Shown here: positions 10,630-21,032 of the stretch, one piece after another
Layout: every line of letters begins with the position of its first letter
How positions within the stretch are numbered: the stretch's first letter is position 1
Source of the DNA: Cryptomeria japonica
Lineage: Eukaryota > Streptophyta > Pinopsida > Cupressales > Cupressaceae
DNA: 56,000 nt
Reading direction: 5' to 3'
Assembly: GCF_030272615.1 (NCBI RefSeq)
Contig: NC_081408.1
Span: 402,969,889-403,025,888, forward strand
Translations under genes and position numbers: made by a program
Notes under the pieces: model-generated
What the model saw: the letters and a program-made list of their open reading frames with translations, nothing else
Told to the model about the DNA's origin: nothing
Databases searched by the model: none

Positions 10630-13600
10630 AAATGACTCTTTCCCATTAAGCTCTGTTGTTGTGGGCTTACCAACCAGATCTATACACTCTTTCTTATGTA
10701 CACCAAGTGAATCCAATCGATGACTCACCAATCCTCTAAGACTTCTAGCTCTCCTTATGATTTTTTCTTTTTCTTTCTCAAGAGCAAAAACTTGGGCTTC
10801 CAAAACCCAAATTTGATCATCTATAGATTTAGTTAATGAATTCAATCCATCAAAAGAATTGGCTATACCTATAATCTCCTCCTGAATATCCTTAATCTTT
10901 TTATCTATCTTAGCTATGATTAAACCTGAATTACAACATACTCTATAGATATTAGTACACTGCCTCAATGCATTATCTGTCGATTTCAACTTTTAATTAA
11001 TCTTCTTCCTCTCAGACTCAATCAATTGATCAAATGTAGCTCTTTTTGCCTATGTGAACCTTTCTAGTGCTTGTCGATTTGATATCTACTACAAGGATTG
11101 AAAATCCTTTGAAATGTGTTATATGATAGTCTTAAGCTTACCGGATGGGCTTGCTTCTCTGTCAAACTTGCACTCTAGGACTAGTCTGCGAAACAGTGAT
11201 AGACTAGTCAATAACACCTTTATCCATAGATCCATCCTTCAACATTTTATGTGTATCCATCATCATGAGTTCAGTAGAACTCATCTCGGTTATGCTTTTA
11301 TTTTCAACTTGCGAGGTGTCAATTGACAACAATTATGGACTTACTACCAGTTTCCTACTGGATTCCCTTTTCTTCTCCTTTGATGCTTTACCTTTATAGC
11401 TTCCTCACTTGCACTGGTGGCTTCGCCACTTGGTGCAGTCTTAGTAACTATTGGTTCCTCCCTAGGAATTGTAACCTCATCCTATACATTTGTATCCGGA
11501 GGAATGTTGTCCTCAACATTAGTATCCTGTACTTTATCAACCTTTACACTCTCTGTATCTATCAGTATCTACCGGGGGCTCAATATCCACTATCTTAATG
11601 TTTTTCAAAATTGAGGATGAAGTACCCATAATACCCTTACCTTTCCCTTCAACCAAGATGTCTGCAGTATCTGTCTTAGGCTCCGGTGAAAAATAAAAAC
11701 CACAGTTCTCTTCAAATAACTTAACCCATGCCTTGTGTGTCTCCTTGATTATCTCATTTACTCTACCTAACATAAGACTGATTATTCTATGCTTGTTGTT
11801 AAATATTTTCCTATCTACAACCTCAAGTGTCTTGTCCATCTCCTCTAGAGCAATAGAAACACAAACATATAACAACTCTTGTATCTTTATATGCCTGTTC
11901 TCTTGCATTGTTGATAGTCTTCTAGTATCTAAAATATCATACAATTGTGCTGGTATTTGGTATGCAAAATTGATTCCTCTACCTCTCTTTGTTCATCATT
12001 ATCTAAATGTTCATAATAAAACTGTACATTCTCTAACATACGATCTTTAGTAATTTCATCAACTAGCTCTGCACAAGTCTTTGGTGGAATGATAGTTACA
12101 TTACCAGATTCAGTTGCCAGATCAATGTCATCCTTCTTCTTTCTCCTTCCAGTACTGGATGGGGCTGAAGGTGTTTCTTTAGGTGCTCTTCTCTGTGTCG
12201 GTACACTAATAGTAACTTTCCTAATTGGTTTCTTCTTAGTCTCTACCTTGGTCTCTTCAGTTTTCTTCCTCAATACCCTTTTGAATGCCAAGGGTGTGTC
12301 ATCTTTAGATGCAGATTCTACTGTAATAGGCTCAATCAATATTTCTAGTTCTTTCCTCTTCCTTCCTTTCTCTGGGACAACATCAATCAATGCTTTGATG
12401 TCCTGTGAAACCTTTTCCATAAATTTACTTGCCTTTCCCTCTTGCTTCTCTCTCTTCTTCTGGTTGAACTCAAATTCAACCTCTTGCGTCTTCTGCTTAC
12501 TAGTGCCAAAGGTTATTACAGTTTCATCTACTTGTGCATTAATTAGGATTTGTGCATAAGCATCAAGAATCTGAGCATCAAATTCATAACCCATTTCCTC
12601 AATCCAAATCTTTCGGGGCCTTACAACTTCCATCAAAGTTTCATCTTTCTTAACCATGAAGCATATCTTAGTTGAGTACTTCTCAATAATGTTCTTGGGA
12701 ACCCTCATCCTAGAATTAATATCCTTTTGTAATTGTTTAAAGTAACCCCACACTTTGTCATCTCTTTGACTACCCAATGTAGAAATTGACTATTTTAGTT
12801 GCCTCCCTATCAAGATATCGAATGCCCATTTTCTCTTTCAAAAACTAGGAGTCTCATTGATGAAAAATAGCATTAAACAAACAATTAGGTTACCATACCG
12901 GAATGTTACTTTCTTTTCTCCTTTAATCTTTCTTAGGTTAATCAATAATTCATCCAACATCTAACCACATATATCCAACTTCTCATTCTCCCTCATTATT
13001 TTATGAGCTGCATAAATGCAGGAGCTAGAAATAGAATTCGGTCGGTTTGATTGTGTTACCTTGTAACCGATGACCATGCTTTTGAATTTGATGTCTATGT
13101 CAGTGATAGTACTGATCCTCATTGACCGCTTGTTTGATCTTGTGCCTGTAATCTTGTTGAACTAATCATTTGAAACTTTCTTCTTCAGATGTTGTCCAAC
13201 CTGTGGTAAACCGGTGATTTCCCTGATGGCCTCCTTCGCAATCTTATATGGTTTATCCAACCAGATAAACTCTCCATGCACCCTGCTCAAAACATACCTA
13301 ACAATTTCATCTTCAAATTCTAAAATATCCAGAATGTCAGTAAACCCTAATTCCACAATATGCTGGTATTCGGGCTTAATCTTTCCAGAATCTACCATTT
13401 AGCTCATTCATGTACATGCTCTTAATACCAGTCATTCCCAAATCCTCAATATGACAGTAAATATAATCTCTTACATCTTTGACATACACGACTCCTTCCG
13501 GGACATGAGAAAAAGCTCCAATCGAATTGTCTAGGGTAGCAACATACAGATATCGCTTGAAAGTTGGCTTGGGATGGTCCTTGAACTCAACAACAGTCGA

Positions 13601-13639
13601 ATTTGCAACAAATATAGGTACAGATGATCTCGCTTCCAT
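10630..13639 (-). pseudogene. ORF2 of element C: conserved helical protein of unknown function
   Basis: This is a broken coding region of about 3.0 kb. From the start at 13639 the first block ends VKDVRDYIYCHIEDLG, matching the first block of D's ORF2. Then come an FxLSRVHxEF-like block (about 13260), a helical block with KLDIC then LLINLRKI (about 12900), and a long frame 12777-11929 containing EEMGYEFDAQI. A Lys/Glu-rich tail follows, and coiled coil runs to 10630, where element B cuts it. Each block has a counterpart in the same order in D (21033-24371). Several stops and frameshifts (near 13380, 13160, 12780, 11940) make it a pseudogene. No catalytic motif seen; not recognised. Confidence 0.68.
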
Positions 13640-13997
13640 GATTGAAGATAAATATCTATGAATAGTTGTCGGTGTAAAATCCTAAAGACCTCTTCCAATT
13701 GCTGGTGAAATCACTCAAGATGATATCAATCGCTCTGAATTGCCTTAGACTTCCTTTGAATTGCTCTGAATTTTTCTGAATGCAAAGTGATCAGAAATAA
13801 AGTGAATTCAACCTTTTGTCCTCCAAGAAACCCTAATCTTTTATTGACGTCAATGAATTCCGATGGAAGATACCAGATCTCGATCAAACATCTCCATGCT
13901 GGATAAGCATCTCCAATGTCTAGAACATCTTCCAGAACCTCTTCTTGGGGCATATGCAGCATCTTCATAAATTTTGCCTACCCCTAAGGCATCTACC

Positions 13998-15187
13998 TTA
14001 GTTACCAGATGAGCTACCTACCGGTGCAGGAGCAACCTCCTTTGTCGATTGAGTAACCAGTGCATTTACATCTATTGATTGTTCTTCTGACTTCCTGACC
14101 CATCTCTGGGTATGATCTTGTTGGATTTCATTAACCTTCTCTTTTCCTTTCTCATTTGATCCTCCATTACCATCTAATGGATTTTTGCTTCTACAGAACT
14201 TAGCAATATGTCCAACCTCATTATATGCATAACATGTGACATTGTTCTTTTGAATTGCTTTGCTAAAACCAGTGTAATTGTTTGACCTGCACTGATTAGC
14301 CATATGTCCAAATTTTCCACATGCATAACAGGGAACATTCATTCTGCAATCTTCTATCTTATGACCATACTTGTTACATTTAGAACATTGACCAGGAGCA
14401 GAATCAGGGTTCTGATTTGCTCTATTTCTACATTGCCTAGCCATGTGACCAAATCTATTACAAACAAAGAATCTACCATTAAATTTATAAGCATTAAACT
14501 ACCTTACCGATGCCTTATGATTTTGATCTTCATTTGTAGTGCTAAAACTCTATCCTTGTTCAAATCCTAGTCCATTGGAATCTCCATTCTGCCTTTGTAT
14601 CTTCAATAAATCATCTAGCTGTGTTGAACTAATCTTGAATTTTTCTTTATACTCAATTGCAATAGTTAGATCATCTCTCAGAATTATCATTTGTCTCTCA
14701 AGCTCTTGTTCATTACTCTGGGATTGAACTAAACCAATTCTCAGCATATCATTCTCATGAACCAACCTTCCACATTCTTCAAATTTTTTCTTCAGAGATA
14801 CAACAATATTTTCTTCCTTTTTCTTCCGGTCCTCAATCTCTTTAGACATCCTCATAGTTACAGCTTGCATTTCATTTCTCATAACCATGTTTTCCTAACT
14901 CATCTTCAGACATCTCTCATTAAGTACATCTTTTTCATCATTATCCTTATTCTCCAAAATTTCCTTCCTCATAGCCTGAAGAGATGACAACCTCTCCTAT
15001 AGGACAAGAATGAATTCCTGAGCAGAATTCAATTCATCTTGTAGCTTCAATTTCTTAATCCTTTCAGCATCATAATCTTCAAGTGCCACCTCAAGTTGCT
15101 TCTCCAAACTCATATCCATGGATTCCGGATTCAGGATCTTCCCCAAGCTATTAAAATTCCTCTGAGGCACAAAGCTCTGATACCAAT
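13998..15187 (-). pseudogene. gag-like ORF of element C: coiled coil with about four to five zinc knuckles
   Basis: The minus-strand frames from just after the primer binding site encode a Lys/Glu-rich coiled coil (15206-14550). It ends in an LDDLLKIQRQNGD..GLGF block, a motif style seen at the end of Ty1/copia gag coiled coils. Zinc knuckles follow: CNRFGHMARQC (partial, about 14465), CSKCNKYGHKIEDC, CYACGKFGHMANQC and CYAYNEVGHIAKFC, where the second Cys has become Tyr. The product would package RNA. Stops and frameshifts near 15000, 14890 and 14500 break it. Four or more knuckles is more than the one or two usual in plant LTR elements. Confidence 0.75.
15174..15185 (-). other. Primer binding site of element C
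   Basis: The minus strand reads TGGTATCAGAGC, a perfect initiator-Met type site, two bases inside the LTR edge at 15188. Confidence 0.9.
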
Positions 15188-16131
15188 TGTTGGAATCCAA
15201 GAACACTGAGAGGGGGGGGGGGGTGAATTAGTGTTCTACTAGGATAATCAATTTTAACCTAATTAAAACATGCATACACCAACCGCTATACCGGTACATA
15301 TAGAATTGAAAGAAGTAAAGCAACCAATAAGCCAATCACATAAATGAATACCATAACACACATAATTATATGTGGAAAACCTCCAAGAGGAAAAACCACA
15401 GTGGGATTTGTGACCCCCAATATCAATCCATTGGCCATATGAAGAGATATTACAAAATATAGGGGCCTGCACTTGTAGGAAGGCTTATAGCCTAGAGCAC
15501 ACTGCTCAATCACAAAAGGAGCCTCACTGACTACATACAAATCCATACTACAATCTGGAGAAATGATTGAACTGCAAAGATAACATCTTCTATGCCTAGA
15601 TACTATTTCAGTTAAGCTCTGTATGTTCTGATCTGAAACCCTTAACCCTATACTGGAATAACCCTTTACAAAAATATCCTCACATACATAATCTCTCTCA
15701 TATATTTTGCCCCTCCTTCATTATTTCCTTCCCAATACATATTCTCATATCATATCATAAAAATGATCTAACCCACTAACATATATACCCTTTACAATTC
15801 ATCATGCCTTATGTCGGCTTACAAAGATAACTACAATATGAATATACATGTCAGCTCAATAACATAAATACACAAATATCAAAAATAATTGTCGATGCTG
15901 GATCCAAAAGATGTCGGCCTCTAATATCGATAACCTGATTCTAAACCATGTCGTCTTGCATTGTTGGTAAACAAAGAATTCCTTCCAACCTGTCGGTACC
16001 AGTGTCGGTGTAGTGTCTTTGAAGTTCCTATCGGTACACAACTAACCCAAAATATGAAGCCGGAACAAGTTACCATGTTGCCATCAATGACAACATATAG
16101 AAACCAACCAATTGAGTGTCAATTGGCAACA
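15188..16131 (-). repeat. 5' LTR of element C (944 bp)
   Basis: In element orientation it starts TGTTGCCAATTGACAC at 16131 and ends GATTCCAACA at 15188. Near its end is a run of 12 C (plus strand G, 15212-15223) followed by TCTCAG, a variant of the ATTCACCCCTCCCCTCTCAG phrase that also ends the LTR of element D. A GTGGAAAACC...GAAAAACCACAGTGG segment at 15371-15404, common in Copia-type LTRs, is also present. CTAAT at 16132-16136 is the expected target duplication. Confidence 0.8.
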
Positions 16132-17040
16132 CTAATCTAGCTAAAATAAAACACAAGACAATATAATAAATGAAAGAAACAAAAGAAAGATATATGTTGA
16201 TTAAAACTCCCTATTCCAAATTTGTGCTTCCATTGTTCTTCTCCAAATTTGTTGCACTGAAACTCCTGCATAAAGTAGACAATTGTTTTGAAGAGTGTAA
16301 TCTAGCTTTGTCTTGAGAAATTGATGTTGTTTACATAGATTTTCAAGAGATATGGGGAGGGAATTTGAAATCAAGTTCTGATCGGGAGTTCACTCATTTA
16401 GATTGATCAGTTAACAAAGTTGATTGATTTGTTAACTCAGATTGATTGACTTGTTAACTAAATAGATTGGATAGATGACTGAATAGATTAGCCAGTTGAC
16501 TAGATTGATTGATTTGATGATTGAATGGATTGGAGAGATAAGTGAATTGATTGATCAGTCAGAAAAGGTGATTGAGAATTTAAAAAGGGCAATTGATGAG
16601 TTAACTGAGTTAATTGGTTGTTTAAGATTTTCAACATGTGTTGTAGGATTTTGAATTGAAATTCAATTTCATTCTTATTTCAATTTGAATTTAGATTTTT
16701 GAAAAGTGAAATGCACATGGAATTAATTGAAATTTGGTGAAATTAGCATTTGGGAGAATTTGAAAAAGAATAATTAAATAATTTAATGAAATTATTTAAC
16801 CATTTAGAAATTGAATTTTAATTAAATAATAAAGATTATTTAATTGAAGGAATTAAAATTAATTAAATATAAATATTTAATTAATGTAAGAAAGGGGATT
16901 AATTAATTAGGTGATTATAGGAGGAATACAATCATTAGAAAAGGTGAAATGATGATTAAAATTAATATTAGAAAAATTTAATTAGTTTAATTAAATAATT
17001 AAAAATTATTTAATTAATAAGATGAATAATTAGTTCATGA
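16132..17040. other. AT-rich DNA with GATTGATT-type simple repeats, no gene seen
   Basis: Between the outer LTR edge of element C and the first recognisable coding homology of element E. It contains degenerate TTGATTGATT repeats (16400-16570) and TTAATTAAATAATT-rich DNA (16790-17030). It may be the untranslated part of the host element E, but I see no coding potential, primer binding site or terminal repeat. Confidence 0.5.
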
Positions 17041-17089
17041 TTGACGAGACATTTTTAGGCATCTACAACTACATTTCATCCACAGTCAA

Positions 17090-17376
17090 GTCACTACTTG
17101 TAGACCTTGACATATAGCAACTACACCTACCTTTCAAACTAGATGTTAATCCTTTTAGAAAAAAATAAAGGGTCTGTTAATCCCACTTTGGCTCCCAAGA
17201 TGTAGTAAGTGCTAGAAAATCTTAGAGAGGGAGGAATCATCAAGGCAATTAGTGATTCTACATGGTTGCTCAATTTGGTTCTTGTTAGAAAGAATAATGA
17301 AAATATTAGGCTCTACGTTGATTTCAACAACTTGAATATATCCTCTTTGGAGGATAATTGTCCTTTTCCTTAAATA
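17090..17376 (+). pseudogene. Gypsy reverse transcriptase, N-terminal fingers (element E, left piece)
   Basis: The plus translation shows the RPVNPTLAPKM block, EGGIIKAISDSTW, LVLVRKNNENIRLYVDFNNLN and then the SLEDNCPFP block. This is the Ty3/gypsy RT N-terminal order from primer grip to the PLP motif. Two in-frame stops occur before 17220. The frame breaks off at 17376, where a terminal-inverted-repeat element begins. Confidence 0.82.
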
Positions 17377-17848
17377 GGAGAAGGATACCAGTAGTGGACA
17401 TAGTTCCAATAGTGGAAACCTTTTTGTCAACCCAACCCCCTAGTACTAGATTGCAAAGGAGCCTAACAAATTGATAATGGAAAGTTCATTAATGAATATC
17501 ACATGTACCAATAGTGGATAATTTTGCACAAATGGGCCAGTAGTGGTGCACAAATGGGCTAATTATAGTAAAAAAATGTCAAAAAAGGTGATCTACTACT
17601 AGGGCATTTGTCCGCTACTACAACAAATTTTGAGTTATCTACTTTTGGTGCAAAGGAGTTTATGTATGGGTAAACACTTTGAAATGACCACTTTTTGACC
17701 TTTCGGCACATAACGATTTCCACAACGTGCATCGTCACTACCCAAAACTGGATCCTTAGTTATAAGTAGCTAAGTCGTATACGGAGACAACCAAAAAAAA
17801 AAAAAAATCTGATGTATGGTTTGAGAGTTCTATGTGGAAGTTAGCTAT
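17377..17848. mobile_element. TIR element (MITE-like), left 472 bp; right 23 bp resume at 25898
   Basis: A 27-bp terminal inverted repeat at 17377-17403 matches the reverse complement of 25894-25920 at 24 of 27 positions; the shared core is CCAG.AGTGGACATAG. It is flanked by TA at 17375-17376 and at 25921-25922. Excluding element D and its duplicated target, the element is 495 bp with no coding capacity. A TA duplication and 27-bp TIRs suggest a Tc1/mariner-like or other TA-targeting MITE, but I do not recognise the family. Confidence 0.75.
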
Positions 17849-19043
17849 TGTTACTATTTACTAAGTTGTCATTAGTTTTATGTCCAAAGTCATCTTATAT
17901 ACTCTAGTCGGTTAATACTACCAAAATACTCAGTCGGTAAGCGCTAAAGCAGTTGGTTATAGAAGAAAGAAGTCACAAAGTTTAGTATACACTGAGCTGT
18001 CTACCAAGTAACGTTCTATGTCTACCGAGCAGCAAAGATGGTATACCAAGTTAATATGAACTGAGTGAAACATGTTACCAGATTCATTGAACCTGGACAC
18101 ACATGTGGAAATGTGTTACAAGATCGAGGAACGGGGAACCGTTATCACATAGGAAATTGCACCTTAAGATTTTGTATGATTTTGAGGACATCTATCCAAT
18201 GAAATAATTTGTATGGTTATTCATTTGATAAATCATGTTTGTAAGATTGAAGCATGAACAGATCACCGTCACAAGAGATCTATTTATACAACATGAAATG
18301 AGGATCAAAATGTATGAAGCAAGACATGTGTGATAGATAAGCTAAAAGGCAAAATCATGAGAAAGCATAATGTGTTGTGACTGTTACGACTGACAAAGAT
18401 ATTCAGAGGTCACCGAGAAAGATTTTAGAGAACAGTTAAGGAACAGAGTAAACAGAAGGGTTTATTGAGTTGATTTATCAATTATCGAGGTATGCTATGA
18501 GCAAGGTAATTTCATATTGAGCACATAGAATTTGCTATAACATTTCAGATGCGAAGTTGCAGATATTTTGTAAAGATTTTGATTGTATTATTTTGAGTTG
18601 TAAGAGAAACCTTTAACAGGGTAAAAGACTCTAACAAAGTCTATAAATTGTAAAGCCTTTAACCAGGTACAACATTTAGTATAAGTGTTGTAAAATCCTT
18701 TAGCAAGGTAGATCTAAAGATCTTGATACTCCTAATAGGGTAAGCTATCAGAAATAGCTAAACATGTAGCTCTAACCGAGCAACCTTTATTATTGCATTA
18801 GTGAAGTTGTGGGTGCCATATCCACCACAGTTTTTCTCTCTAACAAAGAGTTTCTGCATAACCAAAATATATGTGTTATGGAGTGAAACATGTATGAATG
18901 TTATTTATATGTTTTAGTTTTATATTATGTTTCAGCAATATTCAGTTTATGCTTAACAGTAAAGTTTCTGTTGAAGAAAAGTTCTAAAGTACTGATTCAC
19001 CCCTCCCCTCTCAGTACATTAGCTTTCCATATTGGACCTAACA
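17849..19043 (+). repeat. 5' LTR of element D (1195 bp)
   Basis: TGTTACTATTTAC...CCTAACA. Aligned by eye with the 3' LTR, the two are the same length, and I count about 46 differences (about 3.9 percent), some 40 of them transitions. Several 5' LTR changes turn CCGAG into CTGAG or TTGAG, as expected for methylated CG decay. ATTTATAC near 18281 is a weak TATA candidate. Confidence 0.95.
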
Positions 19044-19045
19044 AT

Positions 19046-19057
19046 TGGTATTAGAGC
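19046..19057 (+). other. Primer binding site of element D
   Basis: TGGTATTAGAGC, one mismatch from the initiator-Met site TGGTATCAGAGC, two bases after the LTR end. Confidence 0.88.
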
Positions 19058-19105
19058 TTCAATCTTGGAAAAGGGTTTAACTACCTAAAGAGAAAGATCT
19101 TATCA

Positions 19106-20507
19106 ATGGAAGGCTACAAACAATCTTGGAGAATTTTGAATCTTCAAAATGAATTGGATCATGCTAATCAAGTGATTGCAGACATGCAGAAACAAATGCA
19201 AAGATCATTGAAAGTTAGAAGAAGATTGTCTGATGATTTGTAGGACTCACAAGAGATGGTGGAACAAATTGAGACATCATCTAAGAACAATATATCTGAA
19301 GAGACTGAAGAAATGATTGGTGTATTGAAAGAGAAGAACAAAGCACTGACTGATCAACTAAAAGTAATGAAAAGAGAACATGAGCATTTCAGCACACAGA
19401 TGAATGAAAATCTTGATGCATTGAGGATAGCCGGGGATAACATAAGAGATATAGAAAGAGAAAAACAACAGCTTGAAGCATTAGTGTCTGAAAAGAATGA
19501 TGAAATCACAAGGATGACTAGAATTCAACAAAATCTATCTAATCAATTGGGTTATGTACATCATGAAGCAAATCTGAAAGAAAATGAGAATCAAGCATTG
19601 AAACTTGAAATATCAAGATTGACCGAAAAATGAGAATCAAGCATTGAAACTTGAAATATCAAGATTGACCGATGAACTTGAAACAGAGAAGAAATCCAAA
19701 GAAACACTGAAGAAAAGTTATGAAGCATCAAAGATGTTGGATGAGCAACTGAATATAAAATGACCCAAAAAAGTTGCAGGACTCGGTTACAAAGGAAAAG
19801 ACTCTACCAAGAAAGGAATCCACATCAACGAGAGAGGAGAATCATCAAAACAAGCTGGAAACAAGAAGAACATCAAAGGAAAGAAACCTATTTGCAACTA
19901 CTATGGAAAACAAGGACATACTGCCAACATGTGCCAAATCAGAAAAGGTAAGCAACCAAATGTCACTAGGTCTAATGGTTATTGTTACAATTGCAATAAG
20001 TATGGTCACACATCTAATCAATGTAGGACTAAGTCTGTTAGCAATTATCAGAAGACAAAATTCAAGGGGTTTTGTAAAAATTGCAATAGATATGGTCATA
20101 GTATTGAGAAGTGTTGGTTTAAGAAGAAAAACTATATGTGGTCTTCACACCGAGCAAATGCTAGAAGTTACCGAACTCACACAGATATCAACCGATAGTA
20201 TACTGCAGTACCATGGGATTACAATACAAGGATATGGTGTGAATGTTGTGGAAGATATGGACATATAAGTGCCAACTGCTTTATAAGGTTTGGAATGAAC
20301 AACCGAAGATCATGGAGAAATCTTGGTATGGCATGTTTTCATTGTCACAAAGTTGGACACTTGGCCAGAGATTGCAGAGATCAACCCAGAGGAGATACTG
20401 AGGAAATAAGAAGCAAATTACAGATGATTTGGAAAAAGAAGGAAAATGTGTCAACCAATGAAGAAAGCACCTTACCTATCAAGTTAGGTGCATCTATTTC
20501 AAATTAA
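19106..20507 (+). pseudogene. gag-like ORF of element D: coiled coil with five zinc knuckles
   Basis: The ATG at 19106 opens MEGYKQSWRIL. A Lys/Glu/Gln-rich coiled coil of about 200 residues follows, with a TAG at about 19241 in frame. A 46-bp tandem duplication (19581-19672) shifts the frame and creates the stop at 19631. After it a frame continues into a GLGYKGKDSTKKG block and knuckles CNYYGKQGHTANMC (second Cys lost), CYNCNKYGHTSNQC, CKNCNRYGHSIEKC, CECCGRYGHISANC and CFHCHKVGHLARDC, the last near 20335. Such a protein would bind and package element RNA. Knuckle order and the coiled coil match element C. Confidence 0.85.
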
Positions 20508-21032
20508 TCAGTAAAGGTATGAAGGGACTACATTCTCTCAAGGTTATATCTTAACAGTTCCTATTTTATCATGTACTTAATTCCAAAATCTCCATAGCTA
20601 AGATGCAATAGCAAGTTTGAAATTTTATCTAGTCTTTTGGAGTACCAGAGAAGTCGGTAAATGCAAGAAGCCTGTCTAGTCGGTAAAAGCATAAAAAGGA
20701 AGGTAATCAGTTTAAAGGAACCAAGTGCATTTAATGCTTTCTTACCTAATTGGATGAAGCTCGATAAGGTAAAATGTGTACTTAAAGCCTTTTGCACGCT
20801 CATTTTACACTTACCAAGTTTCTAGAAAGCAGAGCTAAGCAATTCAAAGGTGATCAAAATCCTCCCGAGAAAATTTCAAGGTATTTATTCATCAATCTCA
20901 ATGCATTTTTCAAGCAAGTCAACCGGTCATATTAGTTGAGAATACCTACTTTATATTTACTAAGTGGAAAGCATTTGTTGGTTAAGTTTCAAACCCTAAA
21001 CTTTTTTCGTTAGTAATTATCTAAAGTTTGAA
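20508..21032 (+). other. Spacer between gag-like ORF and ORF2 in element D
   Basis: There is no protein I can support and no protease or integrase remnant. It contains GTCGGTAA phrases (20652, 20679) like those in the LTR. It probably served as leader or intron for ORF2 expression, but no splice sites stand out. Confidence 0.45.

Larger units (their letters stand above)
10630..16131 (-). mobile_element. Element C: non-autonomous LTR element with multi-knuckle gag and unknown second ORF
   Basis: On the minus strand from 16131: LTR, Met-type primer binding site, coiled-coil plus zinc-knuckle gag (15187-13998), then a second ORF (13639 leftwards) that is cut at 10630 by element B. No protease, integrase or reverse transcriptase appears between gag and the cut; the space is filled by an ORF of the same type and order as in element D. 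The rest of C, with its 3' LTR, lies beyond the window on the left. LTR ends and the gag style fit Ty1/copia, possibly Sirevirus-like (inference). Confidence 0.72.

Noticed and set aside
12089-12559. Plus-strand frame of 156 codons with hydrophobic, membrane-like composition
   Set aside because: It is antisense to the Lys/Glu-rich ORF2 of element C; the reverse complement of such codons gives Leu/Phe/Ser-rich shadows.
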